Of a stretch of 26,462 nucleotides of DNA, positions 1 through 7,547 are shown piece after piece; within the stretch, counting starts at the first letter, position 1; the number at the start of each line of letters is the position of its first letter. The DNA is from an uncultured Granulicatella sp. (GTDB lineage: Bacteria > Bacillota > Bacilli > Lactobacillales > Aerococcaceae). The translations under genes were made by a program, and so were the position numbers. The notes below the pieces were generated by a model. That model saw only the letters and a list, made by a program, of their open reading frames with translations, had not been told where the DNA came from and made no database searches. The stretch spans positions 1 to 26,462 of the forward strand of contig CAMYBO010000005.1 in the NCBI GenBank assembly GCA_947254045.1. The letters are read 5' to 3'.

Positions 1-609
1 GGAAGTTATAATTCTTCTATTTTCCAAGCAACTCGTGAAATGTTGCAAACCGATCATGATTCAAAAGATGAGTATGTGATTTTAACGATTGGTGGAGCTG
101 CAAGTCGCTTCTTTAAAAAAATGGACATTGATGTTCGTTTAGAAATAAATGATGTCAGTGATATTCCATCATTTGAAGAAGTACGTAAAATTGTAAGTAG
201 CGCGGTACAAATGTTTAGACAAGGTGAATTTGATGAATTTTATGTTTGTTACAATCACCATGTGAATGCATTATTATCAAATTATCGTGTTGAAAAAATG
301 TTACCAATTATTGACTTAGATGAAGATGAAGCGAAAGAATATGAGTTAGATTATATTTTTGAGCCAAATAAAGAAATTATTATGGAAACATTATTGCCTC
401 AATATGCAGAATCTCTTATTTATGGGGCGATTATCGATGCAAAAGCAGCTGAACATGCTTCACGTATGACAGCTATGAGAAGTGCAACGGATAATGCGAG
501 AGATTTAATTAGTGATTTGACACAAGATTTAAACCAACGTCGTCAAGCACAAATTACACAAGAAATAACTGAAATCGTTGGCGGAGCAGCAGCTCTAGAA
601 GAACAGTAA
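1..609 (+). CDS. atpG: ATP synthase F1 gamma subunit, 5'-truncated by window start
   Basis: Frame 1 is open from the first base, and its first residues (GSYNSSIF) match the conserved internal region of the F1 gamma subunit, so the gene began upstream. About 202 residues are visible, against a usual 285-310. Gamma is the central rotating stalk that couples proton flow through Fo to ATP synthesis in the beta subunits. The C-terminal segment (AKAAEHASRMTAMRSATDNA) is the family signature, the long helix that enters the alpha3beta3 ring. An in-frame ATG at position 40 is internal and not the start. The stop is followed 20 bases later by atpD, in the usual atpA-G-D-C order. Identity is certain; only the N-terminus is missing. 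Confidence 0.97.
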   Translation, partial: GSYNSSIFQATREMLQTDHDSKDEYVILTIGGAASRFFKKMDIDVRLEINDVSDIPSFEEVRKIVSSAVQMFRQGEFDEFYVCYNHHVNALLSNYRVEKMLPIIDLDEDEAKEYELDYIFEPNKEIIMETLLPQYAESLIYGAIIDAKAAEHASRMTAMRSATDNARDLISDLTQDLNQRRQAQITQEITEIVGGAAALEEQ

Positions 610-629
610 GAGTGAAAGGAGGAAATTTT

Positions 630-2054
630 TTGAGAACTGGAGAAATTTTACAAGTTGTTGGACCAGTTGTGGACGTTGTATTTCCTTTAGAAGAAGGCGT
701 GCCTGATATTCACAATGCCCTACATGTTATTAAAGAAGATGGTGAAGGGCATAAAAAAACAATTACGCTTGAAACAGCTGTTGAATTAGGGGATGGTGCT
801 GTACGTACAATTGCCATGGAATCAACTGATGGTCTTCAACGAGGCATGAAAGTTATTGATTTAGGACGTACAATTAGTGTTCCAGTTGGAACAGAAACTT
901 TAGGACGTGTATTTAATGTACTAGGGGATACAATTGATTTAGGAGAGAAATTTCCTGAAGATTTTAGACGTGACGAAATTCATAAACCAGCGCCTAAATT
1001 TGAACAATTAAGTAGCCAATACGAAATTCTACAAACAGGTATTAAAGTTATTGACTTATTAGCACCTTATTTAAAAGGTGGTAAAATTGGATTATTTGGA
1101 GGTGCCGGAGTAGGTAAGACGGTATTAATCCAAGAATTAATTCATAATATTGCTGAAGAATTAGGTGGTATTTCTGTATTTACGGGTGTAGGAGAACGTA
1201 CTCGTGAAGGGAATGACCTTTACCATGAAATGCAAGAGTCAGGTGTATCTGCTAAAACTGCCATGGTATTTGGACAAATGAATGAACCACCAGGAGCTCG
1301 TATGCGTGTTGCATTAACAGGGTTAACAATTGCTGAACATTTCCGTGACGAGCAAAAACAAGATGTATTATTATTCATTGATAATATTTATCGTTTTACT
1401 CAAGCAGGTTCAGAAGTATCTGCCCTATTAGGTCGTATGCCTTCAGCGGTAGGTTATCAACCAACATTAGCAACTGAAATGGGACAATTACAAGAACGTA
1501 TTAGTTCAACAAAAGATGGATCTATTACATCCATTCAAGCAATCTACGTTCCTGCTGATGACTATACTGACCCAGCGCCAGCTACAACATTTGCCCATTT
1601 AGATGCTACAACGAACTTAGAGCGTCGTTTAACAGAACAAGGGATTTACCCAGCGGTGGATCCATTAGCTTCAACTTCAAGTGCTTTAACTCCTGAAATT
1701 GTAGGAGAAGAACACTATGAAGTAGCTATGAAAGTTCAACAAATGTTACAACGTTATCGTGAATTACAAGATATTATCGCTATTTTAGGGATGGATGAAT
1801 TATCTGATAGTGAAAAAATTATTGTAAACCGTGCAAGAAGAATTCAATTCTTCTTATCTCAAAACTTCCACGTTGCAGAAGCATTTACAGGTCAACCAGG
1901 TTCATATGTTCCTATTAAAGATACAGTACGTGGCTTTAAAGGAATTATTGATGGGGAATATGATGATATTCCAGAAGACTTATTCCGTAATGTTGGACCG
2001 ATTGAAGATGTTCTTAAAAAAGCACAAGCGGCAGGTTACCGAGGAGGTAATTAA
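630..2054 (+). CDS. atpD: ATP synthase F1 beta subunit
   Basis: Catalytic subunit of the F1 ATPase on the cytoplasmic face of the membrane. The Walker A loop GGAGVGKT lies at residues 157-164, followed by the GERTREGNDLY segment, the LLFIDNIYRF Walker B region and the SALLGRMPSAVGYQPTLATE signature. I chose the TTG at 630 as start, giving 474 residues beginning RTGEILQVVG. The strong ribosome site AAGGAGG at 616-622 lies 7 bases upstream of it, whereas the upstream in-frame GTG at 612 would place that site inside the coding region. It lies between atpG and atpC and is surely co-transcribed with them. No odd residues seen. Confidence 0.98.
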   Translation: MRTGEILQVVGPVVDVVFPLEEGVPDIHNALHVIKEDGEGHKKTITLETAVELGDGAVRTIAMESTDGLQRGMKVIDLGRTISVPVGTETLGRVFNVLGDTIDLGEKFPEDFRRDEIHKPAPKFEQLSSQYEILQTGIKVIDLLAPYLKGGKIGLFGGAGVGKTVLIQELIHNIAEELGGISVFTGVGERTREGNDLYHEMQESGVSAKTAMVFGQMNEPPGARMRVALTGLTIAEHFRDEQKQDVLLFIDNIYRFTQAGSEVSALLGRMPSAVGYQPTLATEMGQLQERISSTKDGSITSIQAIYVPADDYTDPAPATTFAHLDATTNLERRLTEQGIYPAVDPLASTSSALTPEIVGEEHYEVAMKVQQMLQRYRELQDIIAILGMDELSDSEKIIVNRARRIQFFLSQNFHVAEAFTGQPGSYVPIKDTVRGFKGIIDGEYDDIPEDLFRNVGPIEDVLKKAQAAGYRGGN

Positions 2055-2056
2055 TC

Positions 2057-2491
2057 ATGCTTGAAAATCGAGAACTTTTAGTCGTCGTAACGACTCCAGA
2101 AGGAAAAGTTTATAATCACCGCTCTTATTCGGTTAGTGCAGAAGCTATTGATGGGGGAATTACGATTCTTCCAAACCATGCTCCTATCATGTTACCGTTA
2201 AAAATTGGTGAATTACGAGTAAAACGTTTCTTAGAAGATTCTCCTACTGACTATATTGCAATCGGTGGTGGGATTATGGAAGTACGTGATAATGTCGTAA
2301 CGGTTATTGCCAACGTTGCTGAACGTGCACGTGATATTGACGTCAATCGTGCCGAACAAGCGCGTGATAAAGCAGAAGCAATTATTCGAAATAAAGAGTG
2401 TTCTAAGAGTGAAGTAGAACGTGCGAAAATTGCATTGAACAAAGCGATTAACCGTATTGGTGTTTCAAAACATCGTCGATTAAAACAATAA
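2057..2491 (+). CDS. atpC: ATP synthase F1 epsilon subunit
   Basis: 144-residue epsilon subunit, which binds gamma and can inhibit ATP hydrolysis by F1. The N-terminal beta-sandwich contains the family pattern DGGITILPNHAPIMLPLKIG near residues 32-51, and the C-terminal third is the two-helix regulatory arm, rich in Ala, Arg and Glu. The ATG lies two bases after the atpD stop, with GAGGAGG at 2041-2047 inside the end of atpD as ribosome site, indicating tight translational linkage. It is the last gene of the operon, followed directly by a strong hairpin terminator. Confidence 0.97.
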   Translation: MLENRELLVVVTTPEGKVYNHRSYSVSAEAIDGGITILPNHAPIMLPLKIGELRVKRFLEDSPTDYIAIGGGIMEVRDNVVTVIANVAERARDIDVNRAEQARDKAEAIIRNKECSKSEVERAKIALNKAINRIGVSKHRRLKQ

Positions 2492-2492
2492 T

Positions 2493-2537
2493 GAAAATGA
2501 AAACTGTTGGTATTATGCCAACAGTTTTTTCATTTTC
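2493..2537 (+). terminator. Rho-independent terminator of the atp operon
   Basis: A perfect 10-bp stem, AAACTGTTGG at 2501-2510 with CCAACAGTTT at 2518-2527, closes a 7-base loop and runs into a T tract. The flanks GAAAATG and CATTTTC could lengthen the stem with a two-base bulge. It starts right after atpC. Confidence 0.9.
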
Positions 2538-2560
2538 TTTGAAAAAACATAAAATACCTA

Positions 2561-2589
2561 TTGCAAAATAAAAAAAGAACTGCTATAAT
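2561..2589 (+). promoter_or_regulatory. Sigma-A promoter of the zinc-sparing operon
   Basis: TTGCAA at 2561-2566 and a perfect TATAAT at 2584-2589 are separated by 17 bases. Transcription should start near 2596, inside the Zur-type operator that follows. It would drive rpsN, the 36-residue ORF and adcA. Confidence 0.75.
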
Positions 2590-2592
2590 CAT

Positions 2593-2613
2593 AAAACGTA
2601 AATGTTACGATTT
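2593..2613. promoter_or_regulatory. Zur-type operator (zinc repressor box)
   Basis: The inverted repeat CGTAA-ATG-TTACG (2597-2609) with AAAA and ATTT flanks fits the Bacillus Zur box as I recall it (AAATCGTAA, 3 bases, TTACGATTT) at 17 of 18 fixed flank and arm positions. It begins 3 bases after the -10 hexamer, so a bound repressor would cover the transcription start. The genes behind it are exactly those expected in a zinc-starvation regulon. Lactobacillales often use AdcR (arms TTAAC/GTTAA) instead; this site does not look like that. Confidence 0.75.
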
Positions 2614-2644
2614 ATGAAAATTTAAAACGAAAAGAGGTGAGCAA

Positions 2645-2914
2645 ATGGCTAAAAAGTCAAAAATTGCTAAACACGAAAAACAATTAGCATTAGTAGAAAA
2701 ATATGCACAACTTAGATTTGAATTAAAACAAGCGGGAGATTATGAAGCACTTCGTAAATTACCGATTAATTCAAATCCAAATCGTGTAAAAAATAGAGAT
2801 AAAGTTGATGGTCGACCAAGAGCTTATATGAGAAAATTCGGAATCTCAAGAATTAAATTCCGTGATTTAGCTCATAAAGGTTTAATCCCAGGTGTTGTCA
2901 AAGCAAGCTGGTAA
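2645..2914 (+). CDS. rpsN: 30S ribosomal protein S14, zinc-independent (C-) paralogue
   Basis: 89-residue S14 with the conserved C-terminal core RPRAYMRKFGISRIKFRDLAHKG and the ending GVVKASW. It contains no cysteine at all, whereas the short zinc-binding S14 carries two CxxC pairs, so this is the longer C- form. In Bacillus and streptococci such paralogues replace the zinc form under zinc shortage, sparing metal. The Zur-type box in the promoter and the zinc lipoprotein downstream support this role here. The ribosome site GAGGTGA precedes the ATG. A second, zinc-type S14 would be expected in a ribosomal protein operon elsewhere in the genome (inference). Confidence 0.95.
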   Translation: MAKKSKIAKHEKQLALVEKYAQLRFELKQAGDYEALRKLPINSNPNRVKNRDKVDGRPRAYMRKFGISRIKFRDLAHKGLIPGVVKASW

Positions 2915-2941
2915 TTCAAGTTAAGTAATGGAGGGAAAGAA

Positions 2942-3052
2942 ATGAAACAAGATTTAGCAACAGCATACAGACAAATGAAAAGTCCAAATATTAAAACTCG
3001 TAAACGTGCATTAAAATTAATTCATGAAGCGAAACGTGGGAAGAAAAAATAA
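2942..3052 (+). CDS. 36-residue basic protein in the zinc operon
   Basis: A short ORF beginning MKQDLATAYRQMKSPN and ending in a Lys/Arg-rich tail (AKRGKKK). It has a good ribosome site (GGAGGG about 8 bases before the ATG), lies 27 bases after rpsN and ends 13 bases before adcA. Roughly one third of the residues are Lys or Arg, and there is no cysteine and one histidine. Small proteins like this beside rpsN/adcA in enterococci and streptococci are, as I recall, annotated as putative metal homeostasis proteins; I cannot confirm that without a search. The charge suggests RNA or ribosome contact rather than metal binding, but that is inference. Confidence 0.75.
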   Translation: MKQDLATAYRQMKSPNIKTRKRALKLIHEAKRGKKK

Positions 3053-3065
3053 GAGGAGTAAAATC

Positions 3066-4589
3066 ATGAAAGTAAGTAAAAAAATTGTAGCAGTGTTAGG
3101 AGCAGCATTCTTATTAGGAGCTTGTTCTCAACCAACTTCTACACCTTCAAAAAAAGAAGGTAAATTAAATATTATGACAACATTTTATCCAATTTATGAT
3201 TTCACTAGAAATATTGTTGGAGATGAAGGAGATGTTTCTTTATTAATTGGAGCTGGAACAGAACCACATGAATATGATCCAACTGCAAAAGATATTGCAA
3301 AAATTTCTCAGTCAGATGCTTTAGTTTATGATAATGAAAATATGGAAACTTGGGTTCCAACTGTAATGAAGAGTTTAACAGATTCAAAAGTAAAAGAAAT
3401 TAAAGCAACAAAAGATTTAGTATTATTACCTGGCGGGGAAGAAGAGGACCATGATCACGACCATGGTGGAGAAGAACATCATCATGAATACGACCCACAT
3501 GTTTGGTTGTCTCCTTATCGTGCTAAATTATTAGTTCAAAAAATTACAGATCAATTAAGTGAAGCATTTCCTGCTAAAGCTTCTGCTTTTAGAACAAATG
3601 CCCAAACTTATTTAGAAAAATTAACAGAATTAGATAATGACTATTCAAAAGCTTTAAAAGATGCGAAACAAAAGAATTTTGTAACACAACATACAGCATT
3701 TAAATATTTAGCATTAGATTATGGTTTGAATCAAGTGGGAATTGCTGGAATTTCACCAGAAGCTGAACCTTCACCAGCTCGTTTAGCTGAATTAACAAAA
3801 TATATTAAAGAAAATGATATTCGCTATATTTATTTTGAAGAAAATGCATCAGAAAAAATTGCAAAAACTCTAGCAACAGAAACGGGAGTAGCATTAGAGG
3901 TGTTAAATCCATTAGAATCTTTAACAAAAGAAGAAATGGATAAGGGTGATAATTATATTTCAGTCATGAAAGAAAACTTGGAAGCTTTACTAAAAACAAC
4001 TTCAGTTGAAGGTAAAGATATTAAACCAGAACATGAAGAAAATACGAAAACTGTAGCTAAAGGATATTTTGAAGATAAAGATATTAAAGATCGTACATTA
4101 AGCGATTATGCTGGGGAGTGGCAATCTGTATATCCTTATTTAGTAGACGGTACATTGGATCAAGTATTTGATTATAAAGCTAAACAATCAAAAACTATGA
4201 GTGCTGCTGAGTATAAAGAATACTATACAAAAGGTTATAAAACTACTGTTAAGCAAATGAAAATTACAGATAAAACGATGGAATTTATTGATGAAAATGG
4301 TCAAAGTCATCAATCTGAATATAAATATGTAGGCTATAAAGTGTTAACTTACAAAAAAGGAAACAGAGGCGTACGTTATTTATTTGAAGCTGTGAATCCT
4401 GAATCAGGTGCTCCAAAATATGTTCAATTTAGCGATCATAATATTGCACCAGTGAAAACAGCTCACTACCATATCTTTGCAGGTAATGAAAGCCAAGAAA
4501 AATTGTTAGAAGAAATGGATAACTGGCCAACATATTATCCAGCAAAATTAACAGGTTTTGAAATTGCTCAAGAAATGTTAGCTCATTAA
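3066..4589 (+). CDS. adcA: Zinc-binding lipoprotein AdcA with C-terminal ZinT domain
   Basis: 507-residue surface lipoprotein that captures zinc for an ABC importer. The signal peptide ends in the lipobox LLGAC, with Cys20 as the lipidation site. Residues about 33-310 are a ZnuA-type cluster 9 binding protein with likely zinc ligands His68 (EPHEYDP), His145 (DPHVW) and His209 (TQHTAF), and an acidic His-rich loop at 124-140. Residues about 325-507 form a ZinT domain (SDYAGEWQSVYPYL, HYHIF), the fusion typical of streptococcal and enterococcal AdcA. The start at 3066 follows GAGGAG and gives a clean signal peptide; the frame is open upstream to 3024, but that lies inside the preceding small ORF. 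No AdcB/AdcC permease or ATPase genes are adjacent, so they must be elsewhere. Confidence 0.95.
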   Translation: MKVSKKIVAVLGAAFLLGACSQPTSTPSKKEGKLNIMTTFYPIYDFTRNIVGDEGDVSLLIGAGTEPHEYDPTAKDIAKISQSDALVYDNENMETWVPTVMKSLTDSKVKEIKATKDLVLLPGGEEEDHDHDHGGEEHHHEYDPHVWLSPYRAKLLVQKITDQLSEAFPAKASAFRTNAQTYLEKLTELDNDYSKALKDAKQKNFVTQHTAFKYLALDYGLNQVGIAGISPEAEPSPARLAELTKYIKENDIRYIYFEENASEKIAKTLATETGVALEVLNPLESLTKEEMDKGDNYISVMKENLEALLKTTSVEGKDIKPEHEENTKTVAKGYFEDKDIKDRTLSDYAGEWQSVYPYLVDGTLDQVFDYKAKQSKTMSAAEYKEYYTKGYKTTVKQMKITDKTMEFIDENGQSHQSEYKYVGYKVLTYKKGNRGVRYLFEAVNPESGAPKYVQFSDHNIAPVKTAHYHIFAGNESQEKLLEEMDNWPTYYPAKLTGFEIAQEMLAH

Positions 4590-4595
4590 AATGAC

Positions 4596-4635
4596 AAACT
4601 TCTATAGAGACAAGAGTTTCTATAGAAGTTTTTTT
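4596..4635 (+). terminator. Rho-independent terminator after adcA
   Basis: A 13-bp perfect stem, AAACTTCTATAGA at 4596-4608 with TCTATAGAAGTTT at 4619-4631, a 10-base loop and a T run to 4635, starting a few bases after the adcA stop. Confidence 0.9.
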
Positions 4636-4645
4636 GTGGAAATAA

Positions 4646-4693
4646 ATACTATATATAGTTTTAAAAAATGTTGAAAAACACAACATGTAGGTG
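4646..4693. promoter_or_regulatory. Pair of NrdR boxes upstream of nrdDG
   Basis: Box 1 (4646-4661) has the perfect core CTATATATAG and agrees with the NrdR consensus (acaCwATATaTwGtgt) at about 14 of 16 positions. Box 2 (4678-4693) has the core CAACATGTAG, 8 of 10 core positions. Their centres are 32 bp apart, about three helical turns, the arrangement known for NrdR, the ATP/dATP-sensing repressor of ribonucleotide reductase genes. Box 2 sits between the -35 and -10 hexamers. Confidence 0.8.
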
Positions 4694-4699
4694 TATGAT
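4671..4699 (+). promoter_or_regulatory. Promoter of nrdD-nrdG
   Basis: TTGAAA at 4671-4676, 17-base spacer, TATGAT at 4694-4699. The second NrdR box occupies the spacer, so binding there would exclude RNA polymerase. Confidence 0.65.
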
Positions 4700-4734
4700 A
4701 ATAGAGGTGATAAAATGTAAAGGGGGAGTGAGAG

Positions 4735-6897
4735 TTGAGTGTAATGCTTGTAAAGAAAAGAGATGAAAGAGTAGAGACATTCAAATGTCAAAAAATCTTT
4801 TGTGGAATAGAAATGGCAGAAAAAACTTTATACGGAGAACTTTCAAAAAAACGTAAAGAAGAAATAGACGGAGTTACGAAAAAGGTTTTATCAAAAATTG
4901 AAAGTTTATCAAAAATTGAAATCAAATCAGAAGAAATAGAAGCTGTAGTTCTAGAGTGTTTAAACCAAGAAGGCGAAACGGTATTAGCGAATCAATTCCT
5001 TGCCAATCGAATTCAATGGGATAAAAAAAGAGAAAAAGAAATGGATGTTACTCAACGATTAACAAAATTGAGTCAAAAAGATGCGAGTATTATTCATGAA
5101 AATGCCAATAAAGATAGTGAAGTCTTTAATACGCAACGAGATTTGATGGCAGGAACGGTAGGGAAAGCTTTCGGATTAAAAATGCTGCCACCTCATGTTG
5201 CAAATGCGCATTTAAAAGGAGATATTCATTATCATGACTTAGATTATCATCCTTATTTACCAATGACGAATTGTAGTTTAATTGATTTTAAGGAAATGTT
5301 TGAACATGGTTTTAAAATTGGGAATGCTGATGTTGAAAGTCCTAAATCAATACAAACAGCTACTGCTCAAATGGCCCAAATAATTGCGAATGTCGCTTCA
5401 AGTCAATATGGAGGATGTTCTGCTAATCGTATTGATGAAGTATTAGCTCCCTATGCAAAGTTGAATTATGAAAAACATTTACAAGATGCTAAAAAATGGG
5501 TAGCAGGAGAGGAAAAACAAGAAGCATATGCCTTAGAAAAAACGAAAAAAGATATTTATGATGCAATGCAATCATTAGAGTATGAAATAAATACGCTCTA
5601 TACTTCTCAAGGTCAAACCCCATTTACAACATTAGGATTTGGATTAGGGATGTCATTATTTGAACGAGAAATTCAAAAAGCGATTTTAAAAGTAAGAATC
5701 AAAGGGATTGGGAAAGAACAAAGAACTGCCATTTTCCCTAAATTAATTTTTACGTTAAAACGTGGTGTGAATTTAGAACAAACGGATCCGAATTATGATA
5801 TCAAAACATTAGCATTAGAATGTTCTACCAAAAGAATGTATCCAGATGTTTTAAATTATGAACAAATTGTTCGAATTACGGGTAGTTTTAAAGTGCCGAT
5901 GGGTTGCCGATCATTTTTACAAGGTTGGAAAAATGAAAAAGGTGAAGATGTTTCCGATGGAAGAATGAATTTAGGAGTTGTGACCCTAAACCTTCCTAGA
6001 ATTGCGTTGGAATCAGATGGTAAAAAAGAGAAATTTTGGACTATTTTAGAAGAAAAATTGCAAATCTGTAAAGATGCATTAGTGTACCGTGTAGAACGCT
6101 GTAAAGAGGCGAAATCAGCGAATGCGCCTATTTTATATCGTTATGGTTCGTTTGGAAAACGATTGATGAATGATGAACCAGTAGACGAAGTATTCAAACA
6201 TCGTCGTGCAACAGTATCTCTTGGATATATTGGCTTATATGAAACGGCTACTGTCTTTTTTGGAAATTGTTGGGAAACAAATCCAGAAGCAAAAGATTTC
6301 ACCTTAAATATTGTGAAACGATTGAGCGAGAAAACAAAGGAATGGTCGGATGAATATGACTATCATTTTAGTGTATATGCAACGCCAAGTGAAAGTTTAA
6401 CGGATCGTTTCTGCAGATTGGATCATGAAAAATTTGGGGATGTCGCAGATATTACAGATAAGGAATATTATACCAATAGTTTCCATTATGATGTAAGAAA
6501 GTCTCCAACTCCATTTGAAAAAATTGAATTCGAAAAAGATTATCCAATTTATTCTTCAGGTGGATTTATTCATTATTGCGAATATCCTGTTATGAAACAA
6601 AATCCAAAAGGGCTTGAAGCAGTTTGGGATTATGCATATGAAAGAGTGGGCTATCTTGGAACGAATACACCGATTGATCGTTGTTATGAGTGTGGCTACG
6701 AAGGAGAGTTTGAACCGACTGCAAAAGGATTTGAATGTCCAATTTGTAAAAATAGAAATCCAAAAACTTGTGATGTCGTTAAACGAACTTGCGGTTACTT
6801 AGGAAATCCACAAGCTCGCCCCATGGTTCACGGAAGACATCAAGAAATTAAATCACGGGTAAAACATCTCTCTACTGAAAGAAATCTAAGAAATTAG
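4735..6897 (+). CDS. nrdD: Anaerobic ribonucleoside-triphosphate reductase
   Basis: 720-residue class III ribonucleotide reductase, which makes deoxyribonucleotides from NTPs without oxygen by a glycyl-radical mechanism. The N-terminal ~90 residues resemble an ATP-cone allosteric domain (VKKRDERVETF). The middle carries YGGCSANRIDEVLAPY. Near the C-terminus CYECGYEGEF and CPICKN supply the four zinc-binding cysteines, and RTCGYLG carries the radical glycine at residue 687. The start is TTG at 4735, with AGGGGGAG at 4721-4728 ending 6 bases upstream; the in-frame ATG at 4744 would be 15 bases from that site. Length is usual for the family. It overlaps the ribosome site of nrdG, its activase. 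Confidence 0.97.
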   Translation: MSVMLVKKRDERVETFKCQKIFCGIEMAEKTLYGELSKKRKEEIDGVTKKVLSKIESLSKIEIKSEEIEAVVLECLNQEGETVLANQFLANRIQWDKKREKEMDVTQRLTKLSQKDASIIHENANKDSEVFNTQRDLMAGTVGKAFGLKMLPPHVANAHLKGDIHYHDLDYHPYLPMTNCSLIDFKEMFEHGFKIGNADVESPKSIQTATAQMAQIIANVASSQYGGCSANRIDEVLAPYAKLNYEKHLQDAKKWVAGEEKQEAYALEKTKKDIYDAMQSLEYEINTLYTSQGQTPFTTLGFGLGMSLFEREIQKAILKVRIKGIGKEQRTAIFPKLIFTLKRGVNLEQTDPNYDIKTLALECSTKRMYPDVLNYEQIVRITGSFKVPMGCRSFLQGWKNEKGEDVSDGRMNLGVVTLNLPRIALESDGKKEKFWTILEEKLQICKDALVYRVERCKEAKSANAPILYRYGSFGKRLMNDEPVDEVFKHRRATVSLGYIGLYETATVFFGNCWETNPEAKDFTLNIVKRLSEKTKEWSDEYDYHFSVYATPSESLTDRFCRLDHEKFGDVADITDKEYYTNSFHYDVRKSPTPFEKIEFEKDYPIYSSGGFIHYCEYPVMKQNPKGLEAVWDYAYERVGYLGTNTPIDRCYECGYEGEFEPTAKGFECPICKNRNPKTCDVVKRTCGYLGNPQARPMVHGRHQEIKSRVKHLSTERNLRN

Positions 6898-6908
6898 GAG
6901 GGGTGGGT

Positions 6909-7469
6909 ATGAAGTTTCCGAAACCGGGAGAATGGACAAGTGATGAATATTCTAAAGGAAAAATTGCTAGTTATAAGCCTTATAATTTTGTAGATGGGGA
7001 AGGTGTACGCTGTTCCTTATATGTGAGTGGTTGTTTATTTGCTTGCGAAGGTTGTTATAATGTTAAAGCACAAAATTTTAATACAGGAATTTTGTATACA
7101 GAAGAATTAGAAGAACAAATTATTCAAGACATTGGTGCTAGTTATTGCCAAGGATTAACTTTATTAGGTGGAGAACCTTTTTTAAATACTCAAGTATGTC
7201 TGTCTCTTGTTCGTAAATTACGGAGTGTTTATGGGCATTCTAAAGATATTTGGTCATGGACTGGATATACATGGGAAGAATTACAGCTAGAAACACATGA
7301 CAAAAAGGCGTTGCTACAAGAACTCGATATTTTAGTAGATGGAAGATTTGATATTAAAAAAAGAGATTTAACATTGCAATTTAGAGGAAGTTCGAATCAA
7401 AGAATTATTGACGTACAAAAGTCTTTACAGGACGGGCGAGTTGTTTTATGGGATGGATTAAGAGAATAG
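6909..7469 (+). CDS. nrdG: Anaerobic ribonucleotide reductase activating protein (radical SAM)
   Basis: 186-residue radical SAM activase that installs the glycyl radical on NrdD. The iron-sulfur cluster motif is CLFACEGC (Cys42, Cys46, Cys49), the CxxxCxxC pattern, and TLLGGEPF is the GGE motif for S-adenosylmethionine binding. The ATG at 6909 lies 7 bases after AGGAGG (6896-6901), which overlaps the nrdD stop; an in-frame GTG at 6903 is too close to that site to be the start. Co-transcription with nrdD under NrdR control is very likely. Confidence 0.96.
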   Translation: MKFPKPGEWTSDEYSKGKIASYKPYNFVDGEGVRCSLYVSGCLFACEGCYNVKAQNFNTGILYTEELEEQIIQDIGASYCQGLTLLGGEPFLNTQVCLSLVRKLRSVYGHSKDIWSWTGYTWEELQLETHDKKALLQELDILVDGRFDIKKRDLTLQFRGSSNQRIIDVQKSLQDGRVVLWDGLRE

Positions 7470-7486
7470 GAGAATTTTATCGGCAC

Positions 7487-7516
7487 TTGACGATTCTTAG
7501 CATCATTCAGTAAAAT
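7487..7516 (+). promoter_or_regulatory. Promoter of the MFS gene
   Basis: TTGACG at 7487-7492, 18-base spacer, TAAAAT at 7511-7516. No terminator hairpin is visible between nrdG and this promoter, so readthrough from nrdG is possible. Confidence 0.55.
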
Positions 7517-7547
7517 AGATATTTAATGATTTTTAAGGAGTGTGTAT

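Noticed and set aside
612..629. Upstream GTG as the atpD start
   Set aside because: The ribosome site AAGGAGG would lie within the coding region; TTG at 630 is correctly spaced and fits the family's N-terminus.
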